A stretch of 64,000 bases of DNA, from positions 86,734,937 through 86,798,936 of the forward strand of contig OZ024834.1 in the NCBI GenBank assembly GCA_964016985.1. The letters are read 5' to 3'. Positions 50,227 through 60,676 of the stretch are shown piece after piece (positions within the stretch are counted from its first letter, which is position 1; each line of letters opens with the position of its first letter). The stretch is from Anodontia alba (Eukaryota; Mollusca; Bivalvia; Lucinida; Lucinidae). The notes below the pieces were generated by a model. That model was not told the DNA's origin and made no database searches. It worked only from the letters and a program-made list of their open reading frames with translations. Made by a program: the position numbers and the translations under genes.

Positions 50227-53106
50227 ATGATTAGGGGGGAACCCATTAAATATAGTTCTATAAAGAAAAAGGAAAATATGCAAGAAGAAATTAAATTAGA
50301 AAAAGAAATTTTGGAAATAGAGGAAAACATTAATAATAATACCTTAAATATTCACATAAATGACTTGAATAGTTTAGAAGAAAAAAGAAATAGATTATAT
50401 GAGATAAGAAATAAAAAAATGGAGGGAGTTTTATTACGATCGAGGTGTAGATATGAAGATCTCGGGGAAAAGCCAACCAAATATTTTTTAAATTTAGAAA
50501 GTAGGAATTTTACCAGTAAGGTTATATCTAAGCTAACAAATGAACAGGGGGAGGATTTTACAGATACTCCAGACATATTAAATTATCAGAAAAGTTATTA
50601 TAGTACTTTATATTCAGAGACTATAAACATTGATGATACACCTATCTCTGAAGAAATTGGGAGGAATCCAAGAAAATTATCAGACAATGAATCTATAAAA
50701 CTAGAGGGTGAAATTACATATGCAGAACTACTTACTGCTTTGATAAAGATGAAAAACTGTAAAAGTCCAGGAAATGATGGTTTTACTTCGGAATTCTTCA
50801 AATTTTTCTGGTCAGATGTAGGTGTTTTTATATTGAGATCTTTAAATTATGCTTATAGAACAGATTCTTTATCAGTTACACAAAAACAGGGTATTATAAC
50901 CTGCATACCTAAACCAAATAAGTCAAGGCATTTTTTAAAGAACTGGAGACCAATTCTTCTCCTAAATGTCATTTATAAATTAGCCTCCTCAGTAATTGCA
51001 AATCGGATTAAATCAGTTTTAGATAGTATAATTCACGAAGATCAGAAAGGCTTTATTGCTGGTAGATTTATTGGTGGAAATGTCCGATTAATATATGATG
51101 TTTTGTTTGAAACAAAACAACAAAATATACCAGGTTTATTACTTTCTGTAGATTTCCAACAAGCATTCGACTCTGTTTCATGGAAATTTATTTCGAAGAC
51201 TTTAGATTATTTTAATTTTGGTCCCTCTATCAAGAAATGGATTAAACTTTTTCAAAATGGAGCGGAATCATGTATTCTGCAAAATGGTTTCTTGTCAGAG
51301 TTTTTCTATTTACAAAGAGGGTGTAGACAGGGAGACCCTATCTCCCCCTACTTATTTATTCTCTGTGCAGAGGTGTTGAGCCTAATGATGAGAAAAGAAA
51401 TTGCAATTAAAGGAATTGATATAAATGATAAAACCTTTTTACTTAGTCAATATGCAGATGATACTCAGATATTTTTAAATGGGTCCGAAACTTCACTATT
51501 AGCAACTTTAGGTATTTTAAAAAAATTCTACTTAATGTCAGGGCTGAAAATAAATGAGGATAAAACAAAGGCTCTCTGGATAGGTTCAATGTCAGGATCA
51601 GATTTGAGGTTATGTCATAACTATAATCTTGATTGGGAGCAGGGTCCAATTAAAATACTAGGTGTTATATTTACCCCTGAAGTTTTTAATATATGGGATT
51701 TTAACTCCTTAGAAACAGTACGAAAAATGGAGAAAATACTACAATCGTGGTCAAAAAGAAAGCTGACTCTCCCAGGCAAGATCACAATCATAAAATCTTT
51801 AGCATTTTCAAAATTTATTCATCTATTTACAGCTCTTCCAAACCCCCCGGAACAGTTTGTCAAACAGTTAGAGAAATTATTTTATAAGTTTTTGTGGAAC
51901 TCAGGGCCTGATAGGATAAGTCGTAATGTTATTATACAAGATGTTAAGGAGGGTGGACTAAGGATGATAAAAACAAACAAATTTATCGAATCACTAAAAG
52001 TAACATGGTTGCGTAGAATTTTAATTAGTACAAACGAATGTTCTTGGAACAGACTTTCCCGTGTTGACTTTAGAAAACTTGTTATTTTTGGAGATGGTTA
52101 TGCCAAACTTTGTGCTTCAAATCTAAGTAATCCTTTTTGGATTGATGTTTTAAATAGTTGGAAAGCTTTTTTAAAATGCAATCCAGCAAGTCAAACTGAA
52201 GATGTTTTAAACTCACCAATATGGTTTAATTCAGAAATGCAACATGGTGGAAAATTCTTCATTAAAAATTGGTATGAGAAAGGAATAAGGAATATAGTTG
52301 ATCTTGTTAATGAGAATGGGGTGTTTTATGATTTTAATCAGTTCAAAACTGTGTTTAATGTTCGAGGCACAATTTTAGATTTTCAAGGAGTAATAAATAG
52401 AATACCACAGGTCTGGAAGAATTTATTAAACAATAATATTCAAACCTGTATTGATATGAAATATAATGTAATATGTTCAAAACATGTTAAACTTATTCTT
52501 AAAGATAAAAAAGGTTGTAAGAAAATTTATGAAAGTTTTATAAAAAGCGAAAATGATTTACCAAATAGATGGCAACGAGATCTAGGGGATATTTCAAAGG
52601 AGGAAAGAAGTCAATATAATACAGCCCTTAATGATATCAAAGAGGTTAAATTGAAAGATTTCCAGTACAAAATTAATAATAGAATTTTGACAACCAATTC
52701 ATTTTTATACAAAATCAATAAAATAGACAGCAATAGATGTTCCTTCTGTGAACAGGCAATAGAATCAATTAAACATTTATTTGTAGACTGTCCTAAGGTA
52801 AAAGCGTTTTGGAACACATTGAAAAACTGGCTACAGCTTAATGGGAATATAAATTTAAGTATCACTGATAAAAATATCATATTTGCTTGGCCACATGAAT
52901 CATCCTTAATTAGTTATCTCATAATTATAGCTAAGTATTATATTTATAAAACAAAGTTTTTATCCAAACATTTGAGTATACAAGGATTTCAATCATTGTT
53001 GAAAAGAAAATTTAAAAATGAACAGTATATTGCAAGAATAAATAATAAGTATAATAAATTTCTGGGAAAATGGTCTTCCTTGGTCCGTCCGCTTAACACA
53101 ATGTGA
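50227..53106 (+). CDS. LINE ORF2 reverse transcriptase, 959 codons
   Basis: Copies LINE RNA into DNA at the target site. From the first Met after the stop: linker and coiled-coil-like Glu/Lys region (1-75), RT fingers with KSPGNDGF (about 178-185), KNWRPILLLN and GFIAGRFI, first catalytic Asp in DFQQAFDSV (309), RGCRQGDPISPYLF, and the YADD box (409-412). The C-terminal knuckle is C838-x2-C841-x8-H850-x4-C855. Codons are AT-rich like the flanks. All catalytic residues are present, but the copy lacks most of its endonuclease, so it should not be active alone. Confidence 0.9.
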   Translation: MIRGEPIKYSSIKKKENMQEEIKLEKEILEIEENINNNTLNIHINDLNSLEEKRNRLYEIRNKKMEGVLLRSRCRYEDLGEKPTKYFLNLESRNFTSKVISKLTNEQGEDFTDTPDILNYQKSYYSTLYSETINIDDTPISEEIGRNPRKLSDNESIKLEGEITYAELLTALIKMKNCKSPGNDGFTSEFFKFFWSDVGVFILRSLNYAYRTDSLSVTQKQGIITCIPKPNKSRHFLKNWRPILLLNVIYKLASSVIANRIKSVLDSIIHEDQKGFIAGRFIGGNVRLIYDVLFETKQQNIPGLLLSVDFQQAFDSVSWKFISKTLDYFNFGPSIKKWIKLFQNGAESCILQNGFLSEFFYLQRGCRQGDPISPYLFILCAEVLSLMMRKEIAIKGIDINDKTFLLSQYADDTQIFLNGSETSLLATLGILKKFYLMSGLKINEDKTKALWIGSMSGSDLRLCHNYNLDWEQGPIKILGVIFTPEVFNIWDFNSLETVRKMEKILQSWSKRKLTLPGKITIIKSLAFSKFIHLFTALPNPPEQFVKQLEKLFYKFLWNSGPDRISRNVIIQDVKEGGLRMIKTNKFIESLKVTWLRRILISTNECSWNRLSRVDFRKLVIFGDGYAKLCASNLSNPFWIDVLNSWKAFLKCNPASQTEDVLNSPIWFNSEMQHGGKFFIKNWYEKGIRNIVDLVNENGVFYDFNQFKTVFNVRGTILDFQGVINRIPQVWKNLLNNNIQTCIDMKYNVICSKHVKLILKDKKGCKKIYESFIKSENDLPNRWQRDLGDISKEERSQYNTALNDIKEVKLKDFQYKINNRILTTNSFLYKINKIDSNRCSFCEQAIESIKHLFVDCPKVKAFWNTLKNWLQLNGNINLSITDKNIIFAWPHESSLISYLIIIAKYYIYKTKFLSKHLSIQGFQSLLKRKFKNEQYIARINNKYNKFLGKWSSLVRPLNTM

Positions 53107-53119
53107 GAAATGAGTTCCG

Positions 53120-53154
<35 letters not shown>

Positions 53155-53566
53155 AAAACAGTTCTGACACTCTACAGTATACAAAGTCTTAGATACCTTT
53201 AATTTATATTCATATGTAAAAGATAAAAAAATTATAACCCACCCAGGACTACACACCTGCGAACTATGAAAGAAAATCTCAGTACTAAATATAGCATGTG
53301 ACATTAATATCTTCTTGGATAGATCTACTCGTAATATATTATTGCAAAAAAGTTGTCATAAAATTATAAGAAACTACTATTTTTTTGTTATATGATAATG
53401 TCTAAATGTACTTTGTAAAGACAAAAATTGTCACATACATGTTTGTGTATGTCTATATATGTTTGTGTATATCTTTAAAAGAATAAATATGGAAAAAAAA
53501 AAAAAAATGTTAAGCAAGAAAAAAAAAAATAAAATAAAATAAAAAGGAGCGTTCGTTGAAGCATAG

Positions 53567-53712
53567 ACTGGCTCCAGTCTCCAGTGACTGAATATTTTTT
53601 CTCATAATCCTGTTTGATAATCCACTAAAATGTACTTTGGTTTATTTTAGTGGATTATTAAACAGATTGTAAGAAAAAATATTTGTCACTAGAGACTGGA
53701 GCTAGTCTAGTT
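53567..53712. mobile_element. palindromic MITE (agactggctccagtctcc)
   Basis: agactggctccagtctccag / agagactggagctagtct, with aatcctgtttgataatccac / agtggattattaaacagatt inside. Arms of about 65 bp. Confidence 0.75.
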
Positions 53713-54014
53713 GAAGTATTGATATGTAAATTGAACTTGAGAACGAAATACAACCTCCTTTTGCAATCAAGGAAATTAAAAACAAAAATAAAATAACAAA
53801 TCTGTTCCTACCACTTTTGTATCAGTGCGGATAAATTGTAAGTACATGTAATTTACCTGTAATATATGACTATCTGACTACCTGCACATATGTTAGATAG
53901 CATTCTCGGTATTGTTCGGTACTTTTCGTTTTTATTTGACTGCAGGCCAACTCTTGATTGCATCAGAAATTTAAATTTGATTTTTACAATATAGCAAAGA
54001 TATTTCCTATGTAT

Positions 54015-54086
54015 AGCAGAGTGGCGCAGTGGAAGCGTGCTGGGCCCATAACCCAGAGGTCCGAGGATCGAAACCTCGCTCTGCTA
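54015..54086 (+). tRNA. initiator tRNA-Met (CAT)
   Basis: A complete 72-nt cloverleaf: 7-bp acceptor AGCAGAG/CTCTGCT with discriminator A, D-arm GCGC-AGTGGAA-GCGT, anticodon stem CTGGG/CCCAG with loop CCCATAA, T-arm CGAGG/CCTCG with loop ATCGAAA. The three G-C pairs of the anticodon stem and the A-rich T loop lacking TTC are eukaryotic initiator hallmarks. A T8 terminator (54091-54098) follows. CCA is not encoded. Confidence 0.95.
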
Positions 54087-54090
54087 GAAA

Positions 54091-54098
54091 TATTTTTT
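54091..54098 (+). terminator. RNA polymerase III T-tract terminator
   Basis: Run of T four bases after the tRNA 3' end. Confidence 0.8.
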
Positions 54099-54214
54099 TT
54101 CTTGGAACGATTTAGTCAATGAAAATGTGTGTGGTGATTGGGGGTAAGATCTGATGATTAAAATGGAGCTTTTTTTTATGGTTGTATTTAAAGTTCTAGG
54201 TCCTTTTTGCTTGT

Positions 54215-54415
54215 TAACTCTTAGCATTCTGAGAAAATTTTCAGCAGACAACATTTTGATATATTTTTCATATTTTTGCCAGAAAACAGGATTTGACATT
54301 TCAATGGAGACAATTTATATGAAATGTCGTTTCTGTAAAACAAACAAAAAAAAAAAAAAAAAAAAAAATGAAACATATCAATTTGTCGTCTGCTGATTTT
54401 GCCCAAGAGTGGTTA
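54215..54415. mobile_element. hairpin MITE, family E
   Basis: ttaactcttagcattctgag and right end gtctgctgattttgcccaag. Core atttgacatttcaatggaga / caatttatatgaaatgtcg. A-run in the right arm. Confidence 0.7.
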
Positions 54416-54639
54416 AGGTTAACCGATAAATTAGAGAGATTCCGAAGTTGAAAGCTTAAACATTAAACATTAACCTACTGACTATAAATAAAAGCAGACA
54501 ACGTTTATAAAATATTTTGATTTCTTTTTCACAGAAATAAGACATTTCGTTCAAATTCTATCCAAATTGTCTTCTCTAAAATTCGCTTGAGTTTGATAGC
54601 ATAGTGTTCTTTTTAACCAGGCCTCGAGGTCATAAAATC

Positions 54640-54870
54640 TTTCTTTTTTTCCGCTCTCAGCTCAACTGAGTATGGGATTTTCTCCGCAAATAAATATGAA
54701 AATGCCAACAAAAGTTGGCATTTTCATATTTATTAGCAGGGAATTTTTCATGCTAATCTATGTTTAGCAAGAAAGAATTTGCAATTGTTAGTAATCTGCA
54801 GGATAAATTTCATGTTCAGCTGAGTTGAGCATGAAAAAAGGTTTTATAACCTCGGAGCCTGCTTGAGCGA
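54640..54870. mobile_element. MITE related to 31399-31705
   Basis: gaggtcataaaatctttctt / aaaaggttttataacctcgg termini, core aatatgaaaatgccaacaaa / agttggcattttcatattta. Confidence 0.7.
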
Positions 54871-55194
54871 TTGAATTATACGACAAAAAATAGAAGACAC
54901 GTAATTTCTTTAAACAGATGTCTGCGGGAATATTTGTGAAATGGGGCAAGTAGGTTTCGAAATTCTGTACAAGTTGTATAACCGTTGTGAATGGTTCTGC
55001 CGAAATCTTTATCTTAACGTTGTACAAAGATTTAAAACTAGTGTTACAACGTTGAGTTTGTTTCCTGTTAAGCAATCATAAGTTCGATCCTAAAATGACT
55101 GAATACTATTGATGGGACTTTAAAGCAATATATATACATGTAAACGAAAAAAACAAATGCACAAAGTAAGTCGGGTCCATTTGATCCGTTTTGC

Positions 55195-55458
55195 TTATAA
55201 AGACACGATTAGTGTGTAGATGGCGATTCTGGAGATATATTCTAAATTTAGAACAACATTGCGCATGCTCACATAGCACAAACTCTCCAAGGGGAACAAT
55301 TCAATAGCTTGGAATTCCCATTTATTTTTATCTACCCTGAAATTTAATTTCGGGCTTTCCCCGTCTAAATATAGATCAATAGTCTGACTATTCACATGAT
55401 CCGTATATCCGTCCAATGTAGGGACAAGGGAGAGAAAAGAGGTCACAAACGGGGTAAG
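55195..55458 (-). other. weak coding candidate, minus strand
   Basis: An open frame of about 85 codons in otherwise repeat-free DNA (LVPTLDGYTDHVNSQTIDLY ... FPLESLCYVSMRNVV). The end faintly resembles a SOCS box (Leu-x-x-Leu-Cys-x3-x-Arg pattern), but the Leu-Pro-Leu-Pro part is absent. No good splice sites found. Could be chance. Confidence 0.2.
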
Positions 55459-55572
55459 AAAGTGCAGAAATATACGTTTTATTATTATAATATTTCCTTT
55501 TTCAGAATGTTTTATTTACATGTATACATATATCTGTTTCTTCCAGAGCCCAAGTCGAACATCCTCTAAATT

Positions 55573-55645
55573 GAAGTACCCACAATATATTTTCATGAAG
55601 AAGTAAGAAAAATATTATACATTTTTTTGGGTGAAAAACATAACC
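55573..55645. repeat. half copy of family-A MITE
   Basis: tacccacaatatattttcat then gaagtaagaaaaatattata. The other arm is absent. Confidence 0.5.
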
Positions 55646-55659
55646 TTATCTGAAGATAT

Positions 55660-55993
55660 TACAGTTGACTTTCGTTATCTCGACCTCGCTTATCTCGAAT
55701 AACCGCTTATCTCGAAGTGAAAATCTGTTCCCTGCCTAAACATGAAAATGTAACAACAGGTAAAAAACATTGTGGAAAAGAGGAGAAATTGCTCCTAAAG
55801 AGCAATTTCTCCTCTTTTCCTCAATATTTTCAATATATCTCTAACTTCAAGAGTCCAATTACACATATATTTGTTTAATGTGGTTGTTCGAATTATTTTT
55901 TCCTCAATTCTGCAACTCTGAAAGTCGAGGTACGGATATCTCGAAGTATTTCAGAGAGTCCATTGGAATTCGAGATAACGAGAGTCGACTGTA
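55660..55993. mobile_element. pogo-like TA-flanked MITE, family F (F2)
   Basis: tacagttgactttcgttatc and gataacgagagtcgactgta. Core agaggagaaattgctcctaa / agagcaatttctcctctttt as in F1 but in the opposite layout of the outer arms. Confidence 0.8.
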
Positions 55994-56102
55994 CTTCTAT
56001 AGCAGATAGCTTAGTTTTTATCATTTGTTTATTTTAGAATGCTTTTTTCATTACTGAAAAAGATTTTTCAAATACATTTTATGACTAATTTTACGTTTTG
56101 TT

Positions 56103-56700
56103 CCGCCGGCCTTGGTGGCTCAGTTGGATGCGCCGTCCGACTGGAGACCAAGAGGTCGCGGGTTCAACCCCCGCCGAGGTCGGCAACATTCTTTCGTGGA
56201 GATTGATCATCATTACGAAAACATATATATACCTATTCAAGTATACTGAAAATTTTACCACCAAAAAATGAAAATTTTCAGATAAAAAATTCTGATATTT
56301 TTCATATTTCTGCTCAAAACATAGATTGTGGGTACTCGTTAGAACCGCCTCGACGAGGCGGTTCTAACGAGTACCCACAATCCATGTTTTTGAGCAGAAA
56401 TAAGAAAAATAATGTATACCCCTGTAAAACCCAGTTTTACTGTATAAAAGTGGGGTTAAAGGGGGTCAGAATTATATAGGCGTGTTTTCGTGATGAAATA
56501 TTTTCTACGGTCATTCTCTCCCTTCCGCTGATTCAAGAAGGGCAGTTGTCAGTTTCTGGCGAAAGAATGTGCACGATACTGGTTAACCGCTTAGAGGACT
56601 AAGGCTGCCCAGTAAACGTGTGGTTTGGTAAACTGACCGCGCTCGAAATGACCCCATTGGGTTGACTGGGCCGTAAAACCTCAACACAAACATTAACAAA
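56103..56700 (+). mobile_element. SINE-1 interrupted by MITE J9
   Basis: Head and body 56103-56210 (gccggccttggtggctcagt to gattgatcat) and remainder 56496-56700 (aaatattttctacggtcatt to cctcaacacaaac). The halves join to the SINE consensus apart from one G. Confidence 0.9.
56211..56495 (-). mobile_element. hairpin MITE, family J (J9), inside SINE-1
   Basis: cattacgaaaacatatatat to ataggcgtgttttcgtgatg. Perfect core gaaccgcctcgacgaggcgg. Confidence 0.9.
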
Positions 56701-56872
56701 CAAACAAACGTTTTGTTCTTGATTCTGCCCAACACCGATAGCTATATTGACCCGAAATATCTTACCAGACATGCTTGAGCAAACAGCGTAGACACTGATC
56801 AAACTGCTCCTTGATCATGGTCTACACTGTTTGTCATTTTGCCACTATTTTAAATGTATTGCGAGCCAGTCT

Positions 56873-57201
56873 TGGTGGCTCAGTTGGAAGCGCGTCCGAC
56901 TGGTGATGAGAAGGCTGTGGGTTCGACCCCCCCCCCACCCCACGCCGGGTCGACAACATTCTTTCGTGGAGACTGATCATGAAATATTTTCTACGGTCAT
57001 TCTCTTCCTTCCGCTGATTCAAGAAGGGCAGTTGTCAGTTTCTGGCGAAAGAATGTGCACAATACTGGTTAACCGCTTAGAGGACTCAACCTGCCAAGTA
57101 GAAGTGTGGTTAGGCAAACTGACCGCGCTCAACAGAACCCCATTGGGTTGAATTGGCCGTAAAACCTCAACACAGACAAAAAAAAAAAAAAAAAAAAAAA
57201 A
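56873..57201 (+). mobile_element. SINE-1 with long A tail
   Basis: gccagtcttggtggctcagt head, C-run in the B-box region, complete body, A tail of about 20 bases. Confidence 0.85.
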
Positions 57202-57284
57202 CTCTTCAAAATCTTATCTGTGATTCCAAACTGTAAGGCGGTCAGTTCGGAAGACACTCATGAACTTCTGTTACCTCTTGAGCT

Positions 57285-57410
57285 GTCTAAAACTGCTTGA
57301 TGGGCGGCAAACAATGTAGACCCTAATCAGACGCCACGTTCTGAAGCGTCTGATCAGGGCCTACACTGTTATTTCAGATCTGTTCGAATACAAACAGTGA
57401 ATACGATATA
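57285..57410. repeat. family-D hairpin
   Basis: gcaaacaatgtagaccctaa, agacgccacgttctgaagcg, tctgatcagggcctacactg. Confidence 0.6.
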
Positions 57411-57547
57411 GGAATTAGGTCGATTGTGTCTTCCTTGGTCTAGCTATGGGAAGTTTCTGTTGCCATGGCAACCGATGAAAACTTATGTCCCAGTGTTTCC
57501 TGTTCGCCCAGTCGTTGACCGTTTGAAATGCTAATCTATAACTATGA

Positions 57548-59595
57548 TTTAAAAAAAAACAAGAATTCCGCGGAAGGCGTCATCGCACCTGCTGGGGCAA
57601 AAGTCACAGGAGCAACAATCAGAAAGTGGTTTTTAAATAAGTTTATTTCATTCTTAGCAGTGCTTACTTGGAAAACTGGGTTGAAAAATATGTAGACAAA
57701 GTGCCTAGTGGGACACATATATTCCAGGCCAGTCCCATTCCCTCTAATGGCTATATCTTCAGCACTGACTTTTCGTATCATACAGCCCAATGATAATGGA
57801 ACGTCGACGTAAAATGTGGAAAAGTCACTGGAGCATGAAATATAGGTCAAGGTCAAGGGTCAAGGTACCTGCTAATTCAGTACATCAAGGAGAAGCACAA
57901 TGCAAGGTATGGTGGTTGTAGGCCTTATAGTTGAGGAGTTATCAAACATCAACGTAAAATGTGTCAAATATAGGTCAAGGTCACTGGGTCAAGGTACCTG
58001 CCAAGCCAGTGCAATGAGGTGAAGCACTATGCAAGGTTTAGTGGTTGTAGGTCTTATATTTGAGGAGATACCGAACATCAACATAAAATGTGTCAAAGTC
58101 ACTGGAGTGCACAATATAGGTCAAGGTCACCAGGTCAAGGTACCTGCCGAGTCAGTACATCGAGAAGAAGTGCTATATAAGGTTTGGTGGTTGAAGGCCT
58201 TACAGTTGAGGACATATGGAAGGGTGACGTAAAAGGTGTAAAAGTCAATGGAGCGCGAAATATAGGTCAAGGTCACCCAGTGAAGGTACCTGCGGAGTCC
58301 ATACATTGAGGAGAAGCACTATGCAAGGTTTGATGGTTGTAGGCCTTACAGTTGAGGAGATATTGAACGAAATGTGTAAAAGGCACTGGAGCGCAAAATA
58401 TAGGTCAAGGTCACCGGGTCAAGATACCTGCCGAGTCAGTACATCTAGGAGAAGCACTATGCAAGGTTTGGTGGCTAGAGGTCTTACACTTGAGGAGATC
58501 TGGAACATTGACGTAAATTATGTCAAAGTCACTGCAGCCAAAATATAGGTCAAGGTCACCAGGTCAAGGTATCTGCCAAGTCAGTACATTGAGAAGAAGC
58601 ACCTTGCAAGGTTTGATGGTTGTAGGCCTTATAGTTGAGGAGATATCGAACGTCGATGCAAAATGTTCAAAGTCACTGCAGCGCAAAATATAGGTCAAGG
58701 TCACCGGGTCAAGGTACCTGCCAAGTCAGTACATCTAGGAGAAGCACTATGCAAGGTTTGGAAGTTGTACGCCTTATAGTTGAGAAGATCTGGAACGTCA
58801 ACGTAAATTGTGTCAAAGTCAATGGAGCACAAAATATAGGTCAAGGTCACTGGGTCAACATACCTGCCAAGTCAGGAGGTCAGGGAGATGTGTCATGCAA
58901 GGTATGATGGTTGTTGTAGAATTGTAGTTGATTAGAATACTAACTTCGACGTAAATGTCGAACTTCGACATAACAGAACTGTTAACAGACAGACGGACGG
59001 ATGAATGGACAGACGAATGGAAAAGCGGGCACCTATGTCGCAAAGTCGGGAGGTCAGGGAGATGTTTCATACAAGGTTTAATGGTTGTTTAGTTTTGTAG
59101 TTGATTAGAATACCAACTTTGACATAAATGTCGAACTTCGACATAACAGAACTGTTAACAGACAGACAGACGGACGGACGAACAGACAGACGAATGGAAA
59201 AGTGGGCACCTATGTCGCAAAGTCAGGAGGTCAGGGAGATGTTTCATGCAAGGTTTGATGGTTGTTTAGTCTTGTAGTTGATTAAAATACTAACTTTGAC
59301 ATAAATGTCGAACTTCGACATAAATGTTGACAGACGGACGGACGAATGGACAGACATACGGAAAAGCGGACGCCTATGTCCCAAAGTCAGGAGGTCAGGG
59401 AGATGTTTCATGCAAGGTTTGATGGTTGTTTAGTCTTGTAGTTGATTAGAATACTAACTTTGACATAAATGTCGAACGTCGACATAAATGTTGACAGACG
59501 GACGGACGGACTGACGGACGGACGGACGGACGGACGGACGGACGGACGGAAAATCGGACGCCTATATCGCACCCTGCTACAAGCAGGTGCGATAA
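57548..59595 (+). mobile_element. 2-kb element with two internal tandem arrays
   Basis: tcgcacctgct near the left end (57583-57593) is inverted as agcaggtgcga near the right end (59582-59592). Inside are about seven units of roughly 150 bp (gcaaggtttgatggttgtag, aggtcaaggtcaccgggtca) to 58900, then four units of about 180 bp (ggaggtcagggagatgtttc, acagacggacgg) to 59580, ending in a (CGGA)n run. Confidence 0.7.
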
Positions 59596-59619
59596 AAATG
59601 AGCCAACACCCACTATTAC

Positions 59620-59820
59620 AGATGTCTTTAGAACAGCAAAACCCTAGCTTGGGTATTCTCATCTCCAATTTGCTTCCAGCTGAAATAAGTACGATTCAGT
59701 CCCTGCTTACAGAACCACTTGGAACTGCTGTCTGCATCAACAAACAGCAACGATCCTGCTCAAGGTGTACATACATGGCCTCTTTGATCACAAAAGCCTG
59801 CAACAATCATTTTTCTTGTG
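59620..59820 (+). CDS. orphan exon candidate 1
   Basis: Possible acceptor actattacag before 59620 and donor gtagga after 59820. The open frame reads MSLEQQNPSLGILISNLLPA, EISTIQSLLTEPLGTAVCIN, KQQRSCSRCTYMASLITKAC and on. Composition looks protein-like and the DNA is not repetitive. No family recognised and no partner exon joins in phase, so this is weak. Confidence 0.25.
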
Positions 59821-59884
59821 GTAGGATACGAGATACCGAATACCAAATTTACCCTAAATATCCGGATATACAAGCCTGGCCAAT

Positions 59885-60222
59885 CCGGCACAGTGGCTCA
59901 GTGGTAAAGCGTCCGCTTTGTGACCGGGAGGTTGCGGGTTCGATCCCCGGCCGAGTCATACCAAAACATTTTAAAACTGGTACTAGCTGCTCATTCGTTT
60001 GACGCTCAGCATTAAGAAAGTAGAGCTAGAACTGATCAGCTCCGCGTCAGTATAATGTGACTGGGTGGAATATCATGTCAAGTGTCTGGGGCGTGATATT
60101 TCAGTGAGGCAGCGCTCTAAAAGTGAGCACTGAGCTCCCTGCCACATCCAGACACCATCGCGATATCACAGAAAACTGTTGAAACCGTAAAGCCCGAATA
60201 ATAAAAAAACAAACAAACAATA
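59885..60222 (+). mobile_element. tRNA-derived SINE-2, full length
   Basis: cacagtggctcagtggtaaa A-box region, ggttgcgggttcgatccccg B box, tail of (CAAA)n. Closer to a tRNA than the copy at 7883. Confidence 0.8.
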
Positions 60223-60224
60223 CA

Positions 60225-60300
60225 TGCCTGGGCAAAGAGTGTAGACTGATTAGACGCCGCAGCGGCGTCTGATCAGGGTCTACACTGTTTGCCACTCATC
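60225..60300. repeat. family-D core hairpin
   Basis: tagacgccgcagcggcgtct with ggcaaagagtgtaga / tctacactgtttgcc arms. Confidence 0.65.
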
Positions 60301-60360
60301 CAGCATCATCAAATATGTGTAAAGTGGACCTGTTCAAAATGTAAGTATGTTTAGGAGTTA

Positions 60361-60666
60361 GCCGGCCTCGGAGGCTCAGTTGGATGCGCCGTCCGACTGG
60401 AGACCAGGAGATCGCGGGTTCAACCCCCGCTGAGGTCGGCAACATTCTTTCGTGGAGATTGATCATGAAATATTTTCTACGGTCATTCTCTCCCTTCCGC
60501 TGATTCAAGAAGGGCAGTTGTCAGTTTCTGGCGAAAGAATGTGCACAATACTGGTTAACCCCTTAGAGGACTAAGCCTGCCCAGTAAACGTGTGGTTGGG
60601 TAAACTGACCGCGCTCGACATGACCCCATTGGGTTGACTGGGCCGTAAAACCTCAACACAAACAGA
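60361..60666 (+). mobile_element. SINE-1 full length with 14-bp target-site duplication
   Basis: Target ATGTTTAGGAGTTA at 60347-60360 and 60667-60680. Near-consensus sequence, so a recent insertion; it landed at the left edge of a family-E MITE. Confidence 0.9.
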
Positions 60667-60676
60667 ATGTTTAGGA

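Larger units (their letters stand above)
50032..53537 (+). mobile_element. L1/Tx1-type LINE, 5'-truncated, with 15-bp target-site duplication
   Basis: Target AATAAAAAGGAGCGT at 50017-50031 and 53538-53552 bounds the copy. It begins inside the ORF2 endonuclease region, carries the reverse transcriptase and C-terminal zinc knuckle, and ends in an A-rich tail. A 29-base T tract follows the stop codon. 5' truncation is typical of target-primed reverse transcription. Confidence 0.9.

Noticed and set aside
52993..53304. 103-codon minus-strand frame
   Set aside because: Antisense to the LINE end and its T tract (poly-Lys).
59469..60002. 177-codon plus-strand frame
   Set aside because: The N-terminal part is (CGGA)n and the C-terminal part is SINE-2. 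Only the middle (59620-59820) is kept, as a weak candidate.
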